A stretch of 64,000 nt of DNA from Jannaschia pagri. GTDB lineage: Bacteria; Pseudomonadota; Alphaproteobacteria; Rhodobacterales; Rhodobacteraceae. Made by a program: the position numbers and the translations under genes. The notes below the pieces were generated by a model that was not told where the DNA came from, did no database searches, and saw only the letters and a program-made list of their open reading frames with translations. Positions 25,358-34,317 of this stretch are shown here, in pieces; the stretch's first letter is position 1, and each line of letters opens with the position of its first letter. The stretch spans positions 62,001-126,000 of the forward strand of contig NZ_BPFH01000004.1 in NCBI RefSeq assembly GCF_019655435.1, written 5' to 3'.

Positions 25358-25657
25358 TTATTCGATGACGATTTCGTCGACGCGCGCCATGCCGAGCACG
25401 ATGCGCGCCCGTTCGTCCAGCAGGTCCAAATCGAGATAGTCATCTGACAGGCGCCGCGTTTGGTCACGCATGCGGTCTGTCTCTTGGGTCAACAGAGCGA
25501 GTTCGCCTTCCAACCGCGCACGGTCCGCTTCCAGCTCTACCCGGCGAAAGACGCCGTATTCACCTTGGACGGCGGCAAAAACGAAATACCCGGCAAAGCC
25601 AAGCAGAGCGATCGGAAGGATAATGCCGTAGCCCGGCGTTCTGCGTTTGGGTGCCAT
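25358..25657 (-). CDS. ftsB: Septum formation initiator (FtsB/DivIC family)
   Basis: A 99-residue bitopic protein of the divisome. A short cytoplasmic tail (KRRTPGYG), one membrane helix (IILPIALLGFAGYFVFAAV) and a periplasmic coiled coil (LEADRARLEGELALLTQETDRM) match FtsB, which links FtsL and FtsQ. The C-terminal LLDERARIVLGMARVDEIVI block is usual in alphaproteobacteria. Placement upstream of pdhA is common in the order. Confidence 0.85.
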   Translation of the reverse strand: MAPKRRTPGYGIILPIALLGFAGYFVFAAVQGEYGVFRRVELEADRARLEGELALLTQETDRMRDQTRRLSDDYLDLDLLDERARIVLGMARVDEIVIE

Positions 25658-25740
25658 ATCTGCCTGCTCCAGAAACCTCTGATGGGTCCTTGGCGGGACT
25701 ATGCCATGGGCTGTGGCCCATAGGAATCCCCCAAATGCAA

Positions 25741-25762
25741 GACGCGCCCCAAAGGGCGCGTC
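25741..25762 (-). terminator. Terminator after fba
   Basis: GACGCGCCC (25741-25749) pairs with GGGCGCGTC (25754-25762) with a four-base loop. It lies 52 bases past the fba stop and before ftsB. On the minus strand it is followed by TTGCATTT, a modest T-rich tail. Confidence 0.7.
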
Positions 25763-25813
25763 CGTGTAACGGTCGACCGACGCACCTGGTGCGCGGTCCC
25801 CTTAAAGCGAAGA

Positions 25814-26707
25814 TTACCCAGCGACGGAAGCCGCACGGATGCTTTCGATGGTTTTGCCAAGTTCCCCGTTAAAGGCGTCATCGTCCTGTGCGTCGGACAA
25901 GCCTTCTGTCAGGGCGCGGCTGAAGCTGGCGATGACGCCCCGGTTCTTGGACAGACGGTCGTTGGCCTCGTCCCGCGAATAGCCACCGGACAGAGCCACA
26001 ACGCTCATGACCTTGGGATGGTCCACCAGCGGGGCGTAGAAGTTCGGCTCTTCCGGCAGAGTCAGCTTCAGCATGATCTCCGTGCCCTCGGGCAGGGTGT
26101 CCAGATGCTTCAGGATTGCGTCGCGGAGCATCGCCTCCGCTTCGGCCTTATCGGCGATGGAGATCGTCACTTCGGGTTCCAGGATCGGGATCAGCCCATG
26201 GGCCAGGACTTGGTTCCCGACCGCGAATTGCTGGGCGACGATGGCCTCAATGCCTTCCGCATTGGCGGCGCCAACGACCGAGCGTTCTTTGGTCCCAAAG
26301 ATCCCTTTTTCGACGGCGCGGGCCAGGGTCGCGTCCAGGTCAGGCATTGGCTTCATTAGCTGCACGCCATTGGCCGCCTCTTCCAGACCTTTGTCGATCT
26401 TCAGGAAGGGGACGACCCCCTTCGTTTCCCACAGATAGGTGGCCGAGGGCGCGCCCTCGAACTCACGGTCCATGGTCTGTTCAAACAGGATGGCGCCAAT
26501 CACGGCCTCTCCGGTAAAGGCAGGCGCGCGCACGATCCGGGCGCGCATGGCGTGGATCAGGTCGAACATCTCCGTCTCGCCGGAATAGCGGTCTTCCTCG
26601 ATCCCATAGAGCCGCAGCGCCTTGGGGGTGGAGCCGCCCGATTGGTCGAGCGCGGCAATGAAGCCCTGTCCGGCGCGGATCTTTGCGGCTTTGTCGGTCT
26701 GGGTCAT
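25814..26707 (-). CDS. fba: Class I fructose-bisphosphate aldolase
   Basis: A 297-residue Schiff-base aldolase that cleaves fructose 1,6-bisphosphate. It starts AAKIRAGQGFIAALDQSGGSTPKALRLYG, the class I bacterial (Fda) signature, with the lysine candidates in FLKIDKGLEE and EIMLKLTLPEEPNFY and the phosphate-binding end block VALSGGYSRDEANDRL. No class II zinc ligands. Its own promoter region carries a half-matching GTTA-type operator at 26774. Confidence 0.92.
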   Translation of the reverse strand: MTQTDKAAKIRAGQGFIAALDQSGGSTPKALRLYGIEEDRYSGETEMFDLIHAMRARIVRAPAFTGEAVIGAILFEQTMDREFEGAPSATYLWETKGVVPFLKIDKGLEEAANGVQLMKPMPDLDATLARAVEKGIFGTKERSVVGAANAEGIEAIVAQQFAVGNQVLAHGLIPILEPEVTISIADKAEAEAMLRDAILKHLDTLPEGTEIMLKLTLPEEPNFYAPLVDHPKVMSVVALSGGYSRDEANDRLSKNRGVIASFSRALTEGLSDAQDDDAFNGELGKTIESIRAASVAG

Positions 26708-27205
26708 GGGAACTCCGAAGGCTGAAATGGTCGCCTTCGGCGTAGAACGCCGTCAGCGCTCTCGCAAGGGAATGATTGCGCTAACCGGACACCGGCGACG
26801 GAGTGTTGCCCCGAGCAGCCCATTTGGTCGGAGTCGGTACCGTCGTCTTTGGCGCATGATCCGGTGGTTGGGCTGTGTCTTTGGGGCGGCCGACAGACCG
26901 ATGTGCGTGGTCAAATTGAGGGCGGTTCCGTGGGATGTCCACGTTCCCGCGGGAGTATGTTTTGCGGGCACCAGGGGTCTTTGTGTGATCCGATCATCAG
27001 ACGCCCGCTGGGATTTGGTGCCAAGTCGCTCGCCGCTGTTTGCAAGAGTTTTGAACCCGAAACGAGCGAGCGAAAGTGAAACGCCCCGCTAGTCCCAGGG
27101 CAACGCGAGCGGTCCTTTGGGCCGCCCTGTTGCTTGCACCGGCAGCGATCACGACCAGCACAACTTGTGCGGTGGCGCGGCATTGCGCGCCGCCCGCGGG
27201 CAGGC
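26708..27205. other. Gene-free region between fba and pgk
   Basis: 498 bases. No convincing gene. It holds the presumed fba promoter and an operator-like sequence at 26774. A plus-strand GTG at 27076 opens a signal-like stretch (RAVLWAALLLAPAA), but that frame continues deep into pgk antisense and is not called. Confidence 0.5.
26774..26785 (-). promoter_or_regulatory. Operator-like element upstream of fba
   Basis: GATTGCGCTAAC matches ten of twelve positions of the palindrome GTTAGCGCTAAC and resembles the second site before gap1 (GTTTGCGCTAAC). It lies 67 bases before the fba start. Confidence 0.4.
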
Positions 27206-28378
27206 TCAGGCAGAAAGCGCCGCGACGCCAGGCAGTTCCTTGCCTTCCATCCACTCAAGGAAGGCACCCCCAGCGGTGGAGATGTAGGAGAACGCCTCTG
27301 CCGCGCCCGCTTGGTTCAGGGCCGCGACCGTATCGCCACCGCCTGCGACCGACACCAGGGTTCCCGCCTTGGTCAAGACAGCGGCGTGGGCGGCTGCCGC
27401 ATTGGTGGCGGCATCGAAGGGCGACATCTCAAAGGCCCCGAGGGGGCCGTTCCAAATCAGTGTCGCGCACCCATCCAGCACCGTCTTGATATGCGCCACC
27501 GAGTCCGGCCCCGCATCCAAGATCATCTGTCCCTCCGGTACCTCCTCGGTCTTTACAGTCCTCGTCGGCGGGTTTGCCTTGAACTCAGCGGCGACAACGA
27601 CGTCGCGGGGCAGGAGAATGGCGCAGCCCGCAGCCTCCGCCTTCGCCAGGATGTCCCGCGCGGTGTCCAAGAGGTCATGCTCACAGAGGCTGGCCTGAAC
27701 GTTCACGCCTTGGGCGGCCAGGAAGGTATTCGCCATGCCGCCCCCGATGATCAGGTGCTGCACCTTGGTCACCAGATTGCCCAGCAGGTCCAGCTTGGAC
27801 GAGACCTTGGCCCCGCCCACGACCGCAGCCACCGGGGGCTTTGGCGTGCCGAGCGCGGCCTCCAGCGCCTCCAACTCGGCCTGCATCAGACGTCCCGCGC
27901 AGGCGGGCAGCAGACGCGCCACGCCCTCGGTCGAGGCATGGGCGCGGTGGGCGGCCGAAAACGCATCGTTGCAATAGACGTCCCCTAGCGAGGCGAGAAA
28001 CTGCGCCATTTGCGGATCGTTTGCTTCCTCCATCGGGGAAAAGCGGGTGTTCTCGATCAGGATTGGGCCAGTCGTTCCTTCCAGCGTGCCACGGTCGGGG
28101 CGTTCGACGAAGGCGACCTCTGAGCCGAGTGCCTCGGACAAGGCAGGCACCACCTGACGCAAGGACATCTCGGGCACGACCTGACCCTTGGGGCGCCCAA
28201 AATGGGCCAGCATCACCGGCTTCCCGCCCCGAGCGACGATGTCCTTGATGGTCGGAACGATGCGATCAATCCGCGTGGTGTCGGTCACCCGCCCGTTTTC
28301 GACCGGGACGTTGATATCCACGCGGGTCAGGACGATTTTGCCGTCCAGGTCCATGTCGTCGAGGGTTTTGAAGGTCAT
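27206..28378 (-). CDS. pgk: Phosphoglycerate kinase
   Basis: A 390-residue glycolytic/gluconeogenic kinase interconverting 1,3-bisphosphoglycerate and 3-phosphoglycerate. Substrate block [14 protein letters not shown] near the start, HFGRPKG, the hinge [14 protein letters not shown] and nucleotide block [10 protein letters not shown] are all present. The start at [14 protein letters not shown] (28378) overlaps the ridA-like stop by ATGA, so the pair is coupled; a longer in-frame start would enter the upstream gene. Confidence 0.96.
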   Translation of the reverse strand: MTFKTLDDMDLDGKIVLTRVDINVPVENGRVTDTTRIDRIVPTIKDIVARGGKPVMLAHFGRPKGQVVPEMSLRQVVPALSEALGSEVAFVERPDRGTLEGTTGPILIENTRFSPMEEANDPQMAQFLASLGDVYCNDAFSAAHRAHASTEGVARLLPACAGRLMQAELEALEAALGTPKPPVAAVVGGAKVSSKLDLLGNLVTKVQHLIIGGGMANTFLAAQGVNVQASLCEHDLLDTARDILAKAEAAGCAILLPRDVVVAAEFKANPPTRTVKTEEVPEGQMILDAGPDSVAHIKTVLDGCATLIWNGPLGAFEMSPFDAATNAAAAHAAVLTKAGTLVSVAGGGDTVAALNQAGAAEAFSYISTAGGAFLEWMEGKELPGVAALSA

Positions 28379-28809
28379 GGCGTTGCTCCGGTCGTGGCCG
28401 CGACCCGGTCGTCGGGAATCACGGCAATGCATTCCAGTTCGACCAATAGGGCAGGATCGGCCAGGGCTTCCACCACGATTGCAGTCGAGACCGGACCGAA
28501 GTCTGGCTTGAACCGTGCGGCACGGGCGGCGGAGACGGCGGGCCAGTCGCTGGCCTTCACGAGATAGGTCGTCATCGACACGAGGTCATCCAAAGTGCCC
28601 CCCGCCGCAGCCAATACCCGCGCCACGTTGTCGAGCGCGGCATGGGTTTGGGCGCCAGCGTCCCCTGGATGAAGAATGTGTCCCTCGGCGTCCCAGGCCA
28701 CTTGCCCCGTCAGGTGGACGCGCCGACCCGCCGGTTCGATCACCCCCTGCTGCATGGGAAAGCCCAGGCTGGGCCACAGGCCGGGTGGATTGAGATTGAT
28801 GCGCATCAT
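28375..28809 (-). CDS. RidA family protein, likely without imine deaminase arginine
   Basis: A 144-residue YjgF/YER057c/UK114 protein. Classical RidA hydrolyses reactive enamines/imines. Here the fold blocks are visible ([54 protein letters not shown]), but the position that reads P-A-R-S in active RidA reads G-P-V-S, so the key arginine appears to be missing. It may bind a ligand instead. The start is at one of two adjacent ATGs (28809 or 28806) after GGAG. It overlaps pgk by four bases. Confidence 0.83.
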   Translation of the reverse strand: MMRINLNPPGLWPSLGFPMQQGVIEPAGRRVHLTGQVAWDAEGHILHPGDAGAQTHAALDNVARVLAAAGGTLDDLVSMTTYLVKASDWPAVSAARAARFKPDFGPVSTAIVVEALADPALLVELECIAVIPDDRVAATTGATP

Positions 28810-28964
28810 TGGGCGGCTCCGCGTTGGAATGCCGTTGTCTCGACCGCCACCGGGCGCCCCGTCAAGTTGGAGCAGCGGCGCCAGGACCACCAGTCAAGGG
28901 CGCGGCGGACGCAGACCTATGCTCACGCGCCGCCGCTTTGCCGGAGGACCTCAACCGACCCGCG

Positions 28965-29963
28965 TCAGATGAGTTTTCCCATCGCCACCGCCGTATCGGC
29001 CATGCGGTTCGAAAAGCCCCATTCGTTGTCATACCAGCTGAGGATGCGCACCATGGTGCCGTCCATGACCTTGGTCTGATCCATGTGGAAGATCGAAGAA
29101 TGGGGGTCGTGGTTGAAATCAACCGAGACGAGTTGCTTGTCCGTGTAGCCAAGAACGCCCTTCAACTTGCCGTCGGCTGCGGTGCGGATCGCGTCGTTTA
29201 CCTCTTCGACGGTGGTGGCGCGGGATGCGGTAAAGGTGAGATCGACGACCGACACGTTGGGCGTGGGCACGCGGATCGCCACGCCGTCGAGTTTGCCGTT
29301 CAGCTCGGGCAGGACCAGTCCCACAGCCTTTGCGGCCCCGGTGGAGGTTGGGATCATCGATAGGGCCGCCGCCCGCGCGCGATACAGATCCTTGTGCATA
29401 GTATCCAGCGTCGGTTGGTCACCGGTATAGCTGTGGATGGTGGTCATGAACCCCCGTTCGATCCCAACCGTGTCGTTCAGGACTGAGGCCACGGGCGACA
29501 GGCAGTTTGTCGTGCAGGAGGCGTTGGAGACCACAAGGTCATCTGAGGTCAGCGTGTTGTGGTTGACGCCGTAGACGATGGTCTTGTCGGCATTCTTGCC
29601 GGGCGCCGAGATCAATACCCGGCTAGAGCCATTTTCCAAGTGCGCCTGGCAGGCCTCCTTCGAGGTGAAAATTCCGGTGCATTCCATCACCACGTCAACG
29701 TCCGACCACGGCAGATCGGCCGGATTGCGTTCGGCGGTCACGCGCATCTCGCCCCGGCCAACGTCGATCCAATTGTCCCCGGTTTTCACGTCGACGGGGA
29801 ATCGCCCATGGACGCTGTCGTATTGCAACAGATGGGCATTGGTCTCGACCGGACCCAGGTCATTGATGGCGACGACGTCGATGTCGGTCCGGCCCGATTC
29901 AATGATCCCACGCAACACGTTGCGCCCGATCCGACCAAAGCCGTTGATTGCTACCTTGACCAT
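28965..29963 (-). CDS. gap: Glyceraldehyde-3-phosphate dehydrogenase, copy 1
   Basis: A 332-residue GAPDH. N-terminal Rossmann block [16 protein letters not shown]; after the second strand the text is [11 protein letters not shown] with D35, the acidic residue expected for NAD preference. Catalytic C150 in SNASCTTNC, with H in [18 protein letters not shown] stands before the ATG at 29963. Probably the glycolytic enzyme. Upstream lie two GTTA-type palindromes. Confidence 0.95.
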   Translation of the reverse strand: MVKVAINGFGRIGRNVLRGIIESGRTDIDVVAINDLGPVETNAHLLQYDSVHGRFPVDVKTGDNWIDVGRGEMRVTAERNPADLPWSDVDVVMECTGIFTSKEACQAHLENGSSRVLISAPGKNADKTIVYGVNHNTLTSDDLVVSNASCTTNCLSPVASVLNDTVGIERGFMTTIHSYTGDQPTLDTMHKDLYRARAAALSMIPTSTGAAKAVGLVLPELNGKLDGVAIRVPTPNVSVVDLTFTASRATTVEEVNDAIRTAADGKLKGVLGYTDKQLVSVDFNHDPHSSIFHMDQTKVMDGTMVRILSWYDNEWGFSNRMADTAVAMGKLI

Positions 29964-30007
29964 GATGTCCTCCGACAAATCTGCGGTGCTTTCCACGGCA
30001 ACGGGTC

Positions 30008-30039
30008 GTTACCGCTAACAGTTCCGCGTTTGCGCTAAC
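30008..30039 (-). promoter_or_regulatory. Two operator-like palindromes upstream of gap copy 1
   Basis: GTTACCGCTAAC (30008-30019) and GTTTGCGCTAAC (30028-30039) are spaced 20 bases centre to centre, about two helical turns, 45-76 bases before the gap start. They share the GTTA-N-CG-N-TAAC form with the sites before gap copy 2. Confidence 0.5.
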
Positions 30040-30088
30040 ATGGTGTGGGAGGCAAGGGCAATATGTCGCGGATTAGCTCGGAGCCGCG

Positions 30089-30232
30089 TTAGCGCCAGAC
30101 GGCCAGGTACTCGACCAGGGCGAGGAACTTGCGCGCCAGGAACAGCAACGCATCGGCGCCGTTGAACAATAGGTCCGCCAGAACCACGGAGGTGATTGAC
30201 AGGGCGAGGACAAGGGCGACGGCGTTCGACAT
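30089..30232 (-). CDS. 47-residue membrane peptide of unknown function
   Basis: A short gene between the two gap copies. It reads MSNAVALVLALSITSVVLAD, LLFNGADALLFLARK and ends FLALVEYLAVWR. There is one membrane helix (residues about 3-20) and a second amphipathic helix. Similar small proteins of this pattern (helix, LF..G.A.LFLARKF, ending in WR) are, from memory, common beside gap in Rhodobacterales, which supports a real gene. Role unknown. Confidence 0.7.
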   Translation of the reverse strand: MSNAVALVLALSITSVVLADLLFNGADALLFLARKFLALVEYLAVWR

Positions 30233-30278
30233 GGCCCGACCATCCGTGTCGTCCCGTCAAAGCGCAAGGGTGCAGGCG

Positions 30279-30692
30279 TCAGCCGCGCAAATCCAAATGG
30301 GCCTTGTGATATGCGAGGCCGGATTTCTCGAACGAGTCGGGGGCAATCGTAAACCCAAGGCCGTGGTAAAAGGTCAGGGCGGTCGCCCGCGCGTCGCACC
30401 AGAGGGTGTCACATCCCGCTTGGCGCAAGACCAACGCCCCAGCTTGGACCAGCGCGCGCCCCAGGCCCTGACCCTGATAAGCGGGATCGACCGCCAGTTT
30501 GCGCAGCCGCGCAGAGGTCGGTCCGTCGGAATAAAAGGACGCGACGCCGACCAAGCTGCCGGATCGTTCCGCCCCAAGGTGGATCGCATCGTCGTCGCCC
30601 GGAACGCGGAGCGCGCCCAGGGGACGGTCGGGCCAAAGAACTTTTTGGCGCAAGGGCAACGTGTCTTCGGCCGTGAGCGGGATGATCTCCAT
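30279..30692 (-). CDS. GNAT family N-acetyltransferase
   Basis: A 137-residue acetyl-CoA-dependent acyltransferase. The acetyl-CoA-binding motif A is LAVDPAYQGQGLGRALVQAG (pattern Q/R-x-x-G-x-G/A), preceded by the strand RLRKLAV and followed by FYHGLGFTI. The start MEIIPLTAEDTLPLRQKVLWP is typical for a group of small GNATs; a longer frame upstream has no such content. Substrate not predictable. Confidence 0.85.
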   Translation of the reverse strand: MEIIPLTAEDTLPLRQKVLWPDRPLGALRVPGDDDAIHLGAERSGSLVGVASFYSDGPTSARLRKLAVDPAYQGQGLGRALVQAGALVLRQAGCDTLWCDARATALTFYHGLGFTIAPDSFEKSGLAYHKAHLDLRG

Positions 30693-30742
30693 TCCGCCAT
30701 CATGGGGATTGGCCTCGGGACGGCAAGGCGCCAGAAACGACA

Positions 30743-30768
30743 AACCGCCGGACGCGGGTCCGGCGGTT
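30743..30768 (-). terminator. Terminator after gap copy 2
   Basis: AACCGCCGGA (30743-30752) and TCCGGCGGTT (30759-30768) form a perfect 10-bp stem with a 6-base loop, 44 bases past the stop of the gap copy at 30812. On the minus strand TTTGTCGTTTC follows. Confidence 0.75.
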
Positions 30769-30811
30769 CCAACGCGCCATGGCGGCGCGCGATATCTTGT
30801 CTTTGGGTGGC

Positions 30812-31810
30812 TTAGATCAGCCGACCCATGTGACCGGCCACGTCGGCCATCCGGCAGGAGAAGCCCCACTCATTGTCGTACCACGCCAGGACGCGAACGG
30901 TGCGACCGATGACTTTGGTCTGATCGGGGGCGAAGATCGACGAATGGGTCGTGTGGTTAAAGTCGATGGAGACCTTGGGCTCCGGGTCATAGGCCAGCAC
31001 GGCACCCATGTGTCCGGCGGCGGCTTCCGCCACGACTTCGTTGACGTCGGCGACGGTCACATCTTTGCCCGCCTGGAAGGTCAGGTCCACGGCAGAGACA
31101 TTCGGCGTCGGAACGCGCAGGGCGGTGCCGTCCAACTTACCGGCCAATTCGGGAACAACCTCGCCAATGGCCTTGGCGGCACCGGTCGAGGTGGGGATCA
31201 TCGCCATGGCGGCGGCGCGGGCGCGGTACAGGTCCTTGTGGCGGCGGTCCAGCGTCGGCTGGTCGCCGGTGTAGCTGTGGATCGTGGTCATAATCCCGGC
31301 TTCGATGCCGATGGCCTCGTGCAGCACCTTGGCCAGCGGGGCGAGGCAGTTCGTCGTGCAGGACGCGTTGGAGGCCACGTGGTGATCGGTCGTCAGCTCC
31401 CGGTGGTTGACGCCATAGACCACCGTCTTGTCGGCGTTCTTGGCGGGGGCGGACACGAGAACCCGCTTGGCGCCACGCGACAGGTGGACGGCGGCGGCCT
31501 CCCGCTCGTTGAACTTACCCGTGCATTCCAGGACGACGTCGACGCCCTCCCAATCCAGCTCCTGCGGATCGTAGGTCGACATCACGTCGATGGGGCCCGC
31601 GCCCAGATCCAGGGTGTTGCCTTCGACGCGCACCTGACCACCATAGCGGCCATGGATGCTGTCGTAGCGTAGGAGGTGGGCATTGGTCTCGATGGGGCCG
31701 GTGGCATTCATCTTAACGACGGCGACGTCGTTGCGAGCTGCCGAAGCAATATGTGCGAGGGTGCAGCGGCCAATCCGCCCGAACCCGTTGATGCCGACCG
31801 TGACCGTCAT
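30812..31810 (-). CDS. Glyceraldehyde-3-phosphate dehydrogenase, copy 2
   Basis: A 332-residue GAPDH, clearly a paralogue of the copy at 28965. Catalytic cysteine C151 in SNASCTTNC and [13 protein letters not shown] are intact. After the second strand it reads VVKMNATGPIE with A36 where copy 1 has aspartate. Loss of that acid is seen in GAPDHs that accept NADP, so a gluconeogenic or NADP-linked role is possible. The ATG at 31810 is preferred over 31816 for spacing to GGAG. The upstream region holds a large palindrome. Confidence 0.93.
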   Translation of the reverse strand: MTVTVGINGFGRIGRCTLAHIASAARNDVAVVKMNATGPIETNAHLLRYDSIHGRYGGQVRVEGNTLDLGAGPIDVMSTYDPQELDWEGVDVVLECTGKFNEREAAAVHLSRGAKRVLVSAPAKNADKTVVYGVNHRELTTDHHVASNASCTTNCLAPLAKVLHEAIGIEAGIMTTIHSYTGDQPTLDRRHKDLYRARAAAMAMIPTSTGAAKAIGEVVPELAGKLDGTALRVPTPNVSAVDLTFQAGKDVTVADVNEVVAEAAAGHMGAVLAYDPEPKVSIDFNHTTHSSIFAPDQTKVIGRTVRVLAWYDNEWGFSCRMADVAGHMGRLI

Positions 31811-31906
31811 GACCATCTCCGTCCTTTAAGAAATTGCTGCACGTGTTGGTGCTGCTATAGACCCAACCTGTGGCGTCACAATGTCGAAAAGGTGTGCTAT
31901 CGCATG

Positions 31907-31954
31907 CCGTTAGCGTTAAACCGCCATGGTGGCGGTAACGGTTAACGCTAACGG
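31907..31954. promoter_or_regulatory. Large palindromic operator between gap copy 2 and the DUF808 gene
   Basis: CCGTTAGCGTTAA (31907-31919) and TTAACGCTAACGG (31942-31954) are perfect 13-base inverted repeats. Each arm is itself close to the palindrome GTTA-N-CG-N-TAAC: GTTAGCGTTAAA and GTTAACGCTAAC, 32 bases apart (about three turns). An inner CCGCC/GGCGG pair lies at the centre. It sits between divergent genes and could control both. Confidence 0.6.
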
Positions 31955-32053
31955 GGCGGAACTGCCCAGATGCTGGGCCGTTGACGGTTGCGTCGAGGTG
32001 GCATCTCGTGCGTCCAAAGACCTGGGATTCGCAGGGGCCGGAAGGGGACGGAT

Positions 32054-33013
32054 ATGAGTGGTTTGCTGGCTTTGCTCGACGATGTGGCGGCCATTGCCAA
32101 GGTCGCTTCGGCCAGTATCGACGACATCGTGGGGCAGGCTGCCAAAGCCGGGACCAAGGCGGCAGGGGCGGTGATTGACGACGCGGCCGTGACGCCGAAA
32201 TACGTCCACGGCTTTCAGGCCGCGCGGGAGTTGCCCATCGTCTGGAAGATCGGGCGGGCGTCGGCGTTCAACAAGCTGGTCATTCTACTGCCCATTGCGA
32301 TGATCCTGTCGCAATTCGCGCCCTGGCTGATCCCCTACTTCCTTCTGCTGGGCGGTCTGTACCTGTGTTTCGAGGGCGCGGAGAAGGTCTATCACTGGCT
32401 TGTCCCCCACGATGACCTGTCGGACATCGACCCTGAGACGACGCCGCTGGACGCCACTCACCTGGAAGAAAAGCGCGTGGCTGGGGCCATCAAAACCGAT
32501 TTCATCCTATCGGCGGAGATCATGACGATCATCCTGGCGAACATCGATCCCGGCTCGGCCTGGTGGTACGAGGCGATCATTCTGGGCGTGGCCGGGTTGA
32601 TCATCACTGTGGCCGTCTACGGGGCCGTGGCCCTGATCGTGAAGGCTGATGACGTGGGCCTCGCCATGGCGACCCATGCCCGCCTGGAAGTAACGCGCGC
32701 CATCGGACGCGGCGTCGTGCGGGGCATGCCCGGCTTCATGAAGGCGCTTACCTTGATCGGGACGGCTGCCATGATCTGGGTTGGCGGCAACATCGTCGTG
32801 CACGCCGTGGGCGAGATCGTCTGGCACGGCCCCTACGACCTGATCCACGGTATCGCCGTGGGTGCGGCAGAGGTGGCGACCGTGGCCAAAGGTTTTGTCG
32901 AATGGCTGGTGACAGCGGTCCTGGACGGCATTGTGGGCCTGGCCCTCGGGCTGGCGCTCATTCCAGTGGTGACGCGGGTTTCGGGCCTGTTCGGTGGTGC
33001 CAAGGCCCACTGA
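32054..33013 (+). CDS. DUF808 family inner-membrane protein (YedI-like)
   Basis: A 319-residue multi-spanning protein. The start MSGLLALLDDVAAIAKVASASIDDI is the DUF808 hallmark, followed by the PKYVHGFQAARELPIVWKI block, membrane helices near residues 80-110, 175-205 and 235-295, and a cytoplasmic loop EKRVAGAIKTDFILSAEIM. Function is not known. The ATG at 32054 has AGGGGA upstream. It diverges from gap copy 2 across the palindrome at 31907-31954. Confidence 0.88.
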   Translation: MSGLLALLDDVAAIAKVASASIDDIVGQAAKAGTKAAGAVIDDAAVTPKYVHGFQAARELPIVWKIGRASAFNKLVILLPIAMILSQFAPWLIPYFLLLGGLYLCFEGAEKVYHWLVPHDDLSDIDPETTPLDATHLEEKRVAGAIKTDFILSAEIMTIILANIDPGSAWWYEAIILGVAGLIITVAVYGAVALIVKADDVGLAMATHARLEVTRAIGRGVVRGMPGFMKALTLIGTAAMIWVGGNIVVHAVGEIVWHGPYDLIHGIAVGAAEVATVAKGFVEWLVTAVLDGIVGLALGLALIPVVTRVSGLFGGAKAH

Positions 33014-33020
33014 CGCGCCT

Positions 33021-34211
33021 CTAATCCGGGCCGCCAAACCTCTGCTGCCACAGGCTCACGCGCCGCTCATCCCTGGCATCATAGGCGGCCACGGCCTCTT
33101 CCATCGACAGGGGTGCGGCGGCGTCATTGTCTTCGGCCAAGGCTGTCAGGCGCATCGTGTACCACGCCGTGATCCCGCCTTCTGGTGGATTGCTAAACCG
33201 GGGAAACGCCGGATCGTTGCCCCCGCGACGCCATGTCCGCGGTAACGCAGGGTCGATGATCAGGCTCCGGGCTAGACCCACCGCATCCACGGCTCCCCCT
33301 GCGAGCGCCTGCGCGGCATCCGCCTTGGTCTTGATCCCGCCGGTGATCATCAACGGCACGTCGGTCCGCTGACGGGCCACCGCCGCGAATGCCAGGAAGT
33401 AGGGGGCCGGCGTCGTCCGGTCGGAGGCGGAGGGGGCGCCGGGAAAATACGTCCCGCCGCTGATGTCGATCAGATCTAGGCCCGAGCCCGACAGGGCACC
33501 GATGACCTCCAACGCTTCCGTCTCCGCAAAGCCGCCTTGCAGTTGGTCTGTGGCGTTGAGTTTGAGCGCGACGGGCAGATCCGGTCCAACGGCCTCCCGA
33601 ACGGCGCTCACCACATCCATCAGGAGGCGCATGCGATTGGTCAGGGTCCCGCCATAGGCGTCGCCGCGTTTGTTGAAGAGAGGGGAGAGGAACTGGCTCA
33701 GCAGAAAGCCGTGGGCCGCGTGGATCTGCACCCCCGTGAATCCGGCGGAGACCGCGCGCGCAGCGGTGCGTGCGAAGGCCGTGGGGAGGGCCGCGATATC
33801 GGACAGCGACAACGCTTCGCAGGCCAAACCGGGCAGGTTCAGCGCGCTCGGGCCCCGGGGCCGACTGATCGGCGGATGGGCCATGGCACCCGCATGGCCC
33901 AGTTGCGCCCAGAGGTGGGCACCGTCCTGGGTCGCGCGGTTGGTCAACGCGCCCAGCTTGCCACCGTCCGAGCCATCGTGGAGCACCAGGTTCCCCGGCT
34001 TCTCCGCCGCGAAGGGGTCGCCCTGCACCTCGCCAATGATCGAAGCGGCGACGCCACCTTCGGCCCATCGCTCATAAAGACGCGCCTGAACGGGACCGGG
34101 GTCCCCCTGGCCGTCACCGAGCGAATCCGACATCGCCGATTTGACCAACCGGTTTCGTAAAACCGCGCCGCATGGAAGCGTCAGGGGGGCGAAGAGATCT
34201 GCGGGTGTCAT
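33021..34211 (-). CDS. NADH:flavin oxidoreductase (old yellow enzyme family)
   Basis: A 396-residue FMN-dependent TIM-barrel reductase of the OYE/2,4-dienoyl-CoA reductase N-terminal class, without the C-terminal iron-sulfur and FAD domains. It starts LFAPLTLPCGAVLRNRLVKSAM; the substrate-anion histidines are in VQIHAAHGFLLSQFLSP; the FMN phosphate site is in MITGGIKTKADAAQAL and GLARSLIIDPALP. It likely reduces activated C=C bonds. It converges with DUF808, with 7 bases between stops. Confidence 0.9.
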   Translation of the reverse strand: MTPADLFAPLTLPCGAVLRNRLVKSAMSDSLGDGQGDPGPVQARLYERWAEGGVAASIIGEVQGDPFAAEKPGNLVLHDGSDGGKLGALTNRATQDGAHLWAQLGHAGAMAHPPISRPRGPSALNLPGLACEALSLSDIAALPTAFARTAARAVSAGFTGVQIHAAHGFLLSQFLSPLFNKRGDAYGGTLTNRMRLLMDVVSAVREAVGPDLPVALKLNATDQLQGGFAETEALEVIGALSGSGLDLIDISGGTYFPGAPSASDRTTPAPYFLAFAAVARQRTDVPLMITGGIKTKADAAQALAGGAVDAVGLARSLIIDPALPRTWRRGGNDPAFPRFSNPPEGGITAWYTMRLTALAEDNDAAAPLSMEEAVAAYDARDERRVSLWQQRFGGPD

Positions 34212-34317
34212 GCCCTCGACCTGTCACCAAAATCCTTCGGCGGTAAAGCGAAAATGCCTGATGTCCGACCCCCGGGCTGAACCGGGGATCAGAGGGTCTG
34301 AAGCGCGGCCGTCCGGC

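Noticed and set aside
27076-27489. Plus-strand frame with a signal-like start
   Set aside because: The first 25 residues look like a signal peptide, but the rest is antisense to pgk and arginine-rich; no downstream conserved part.
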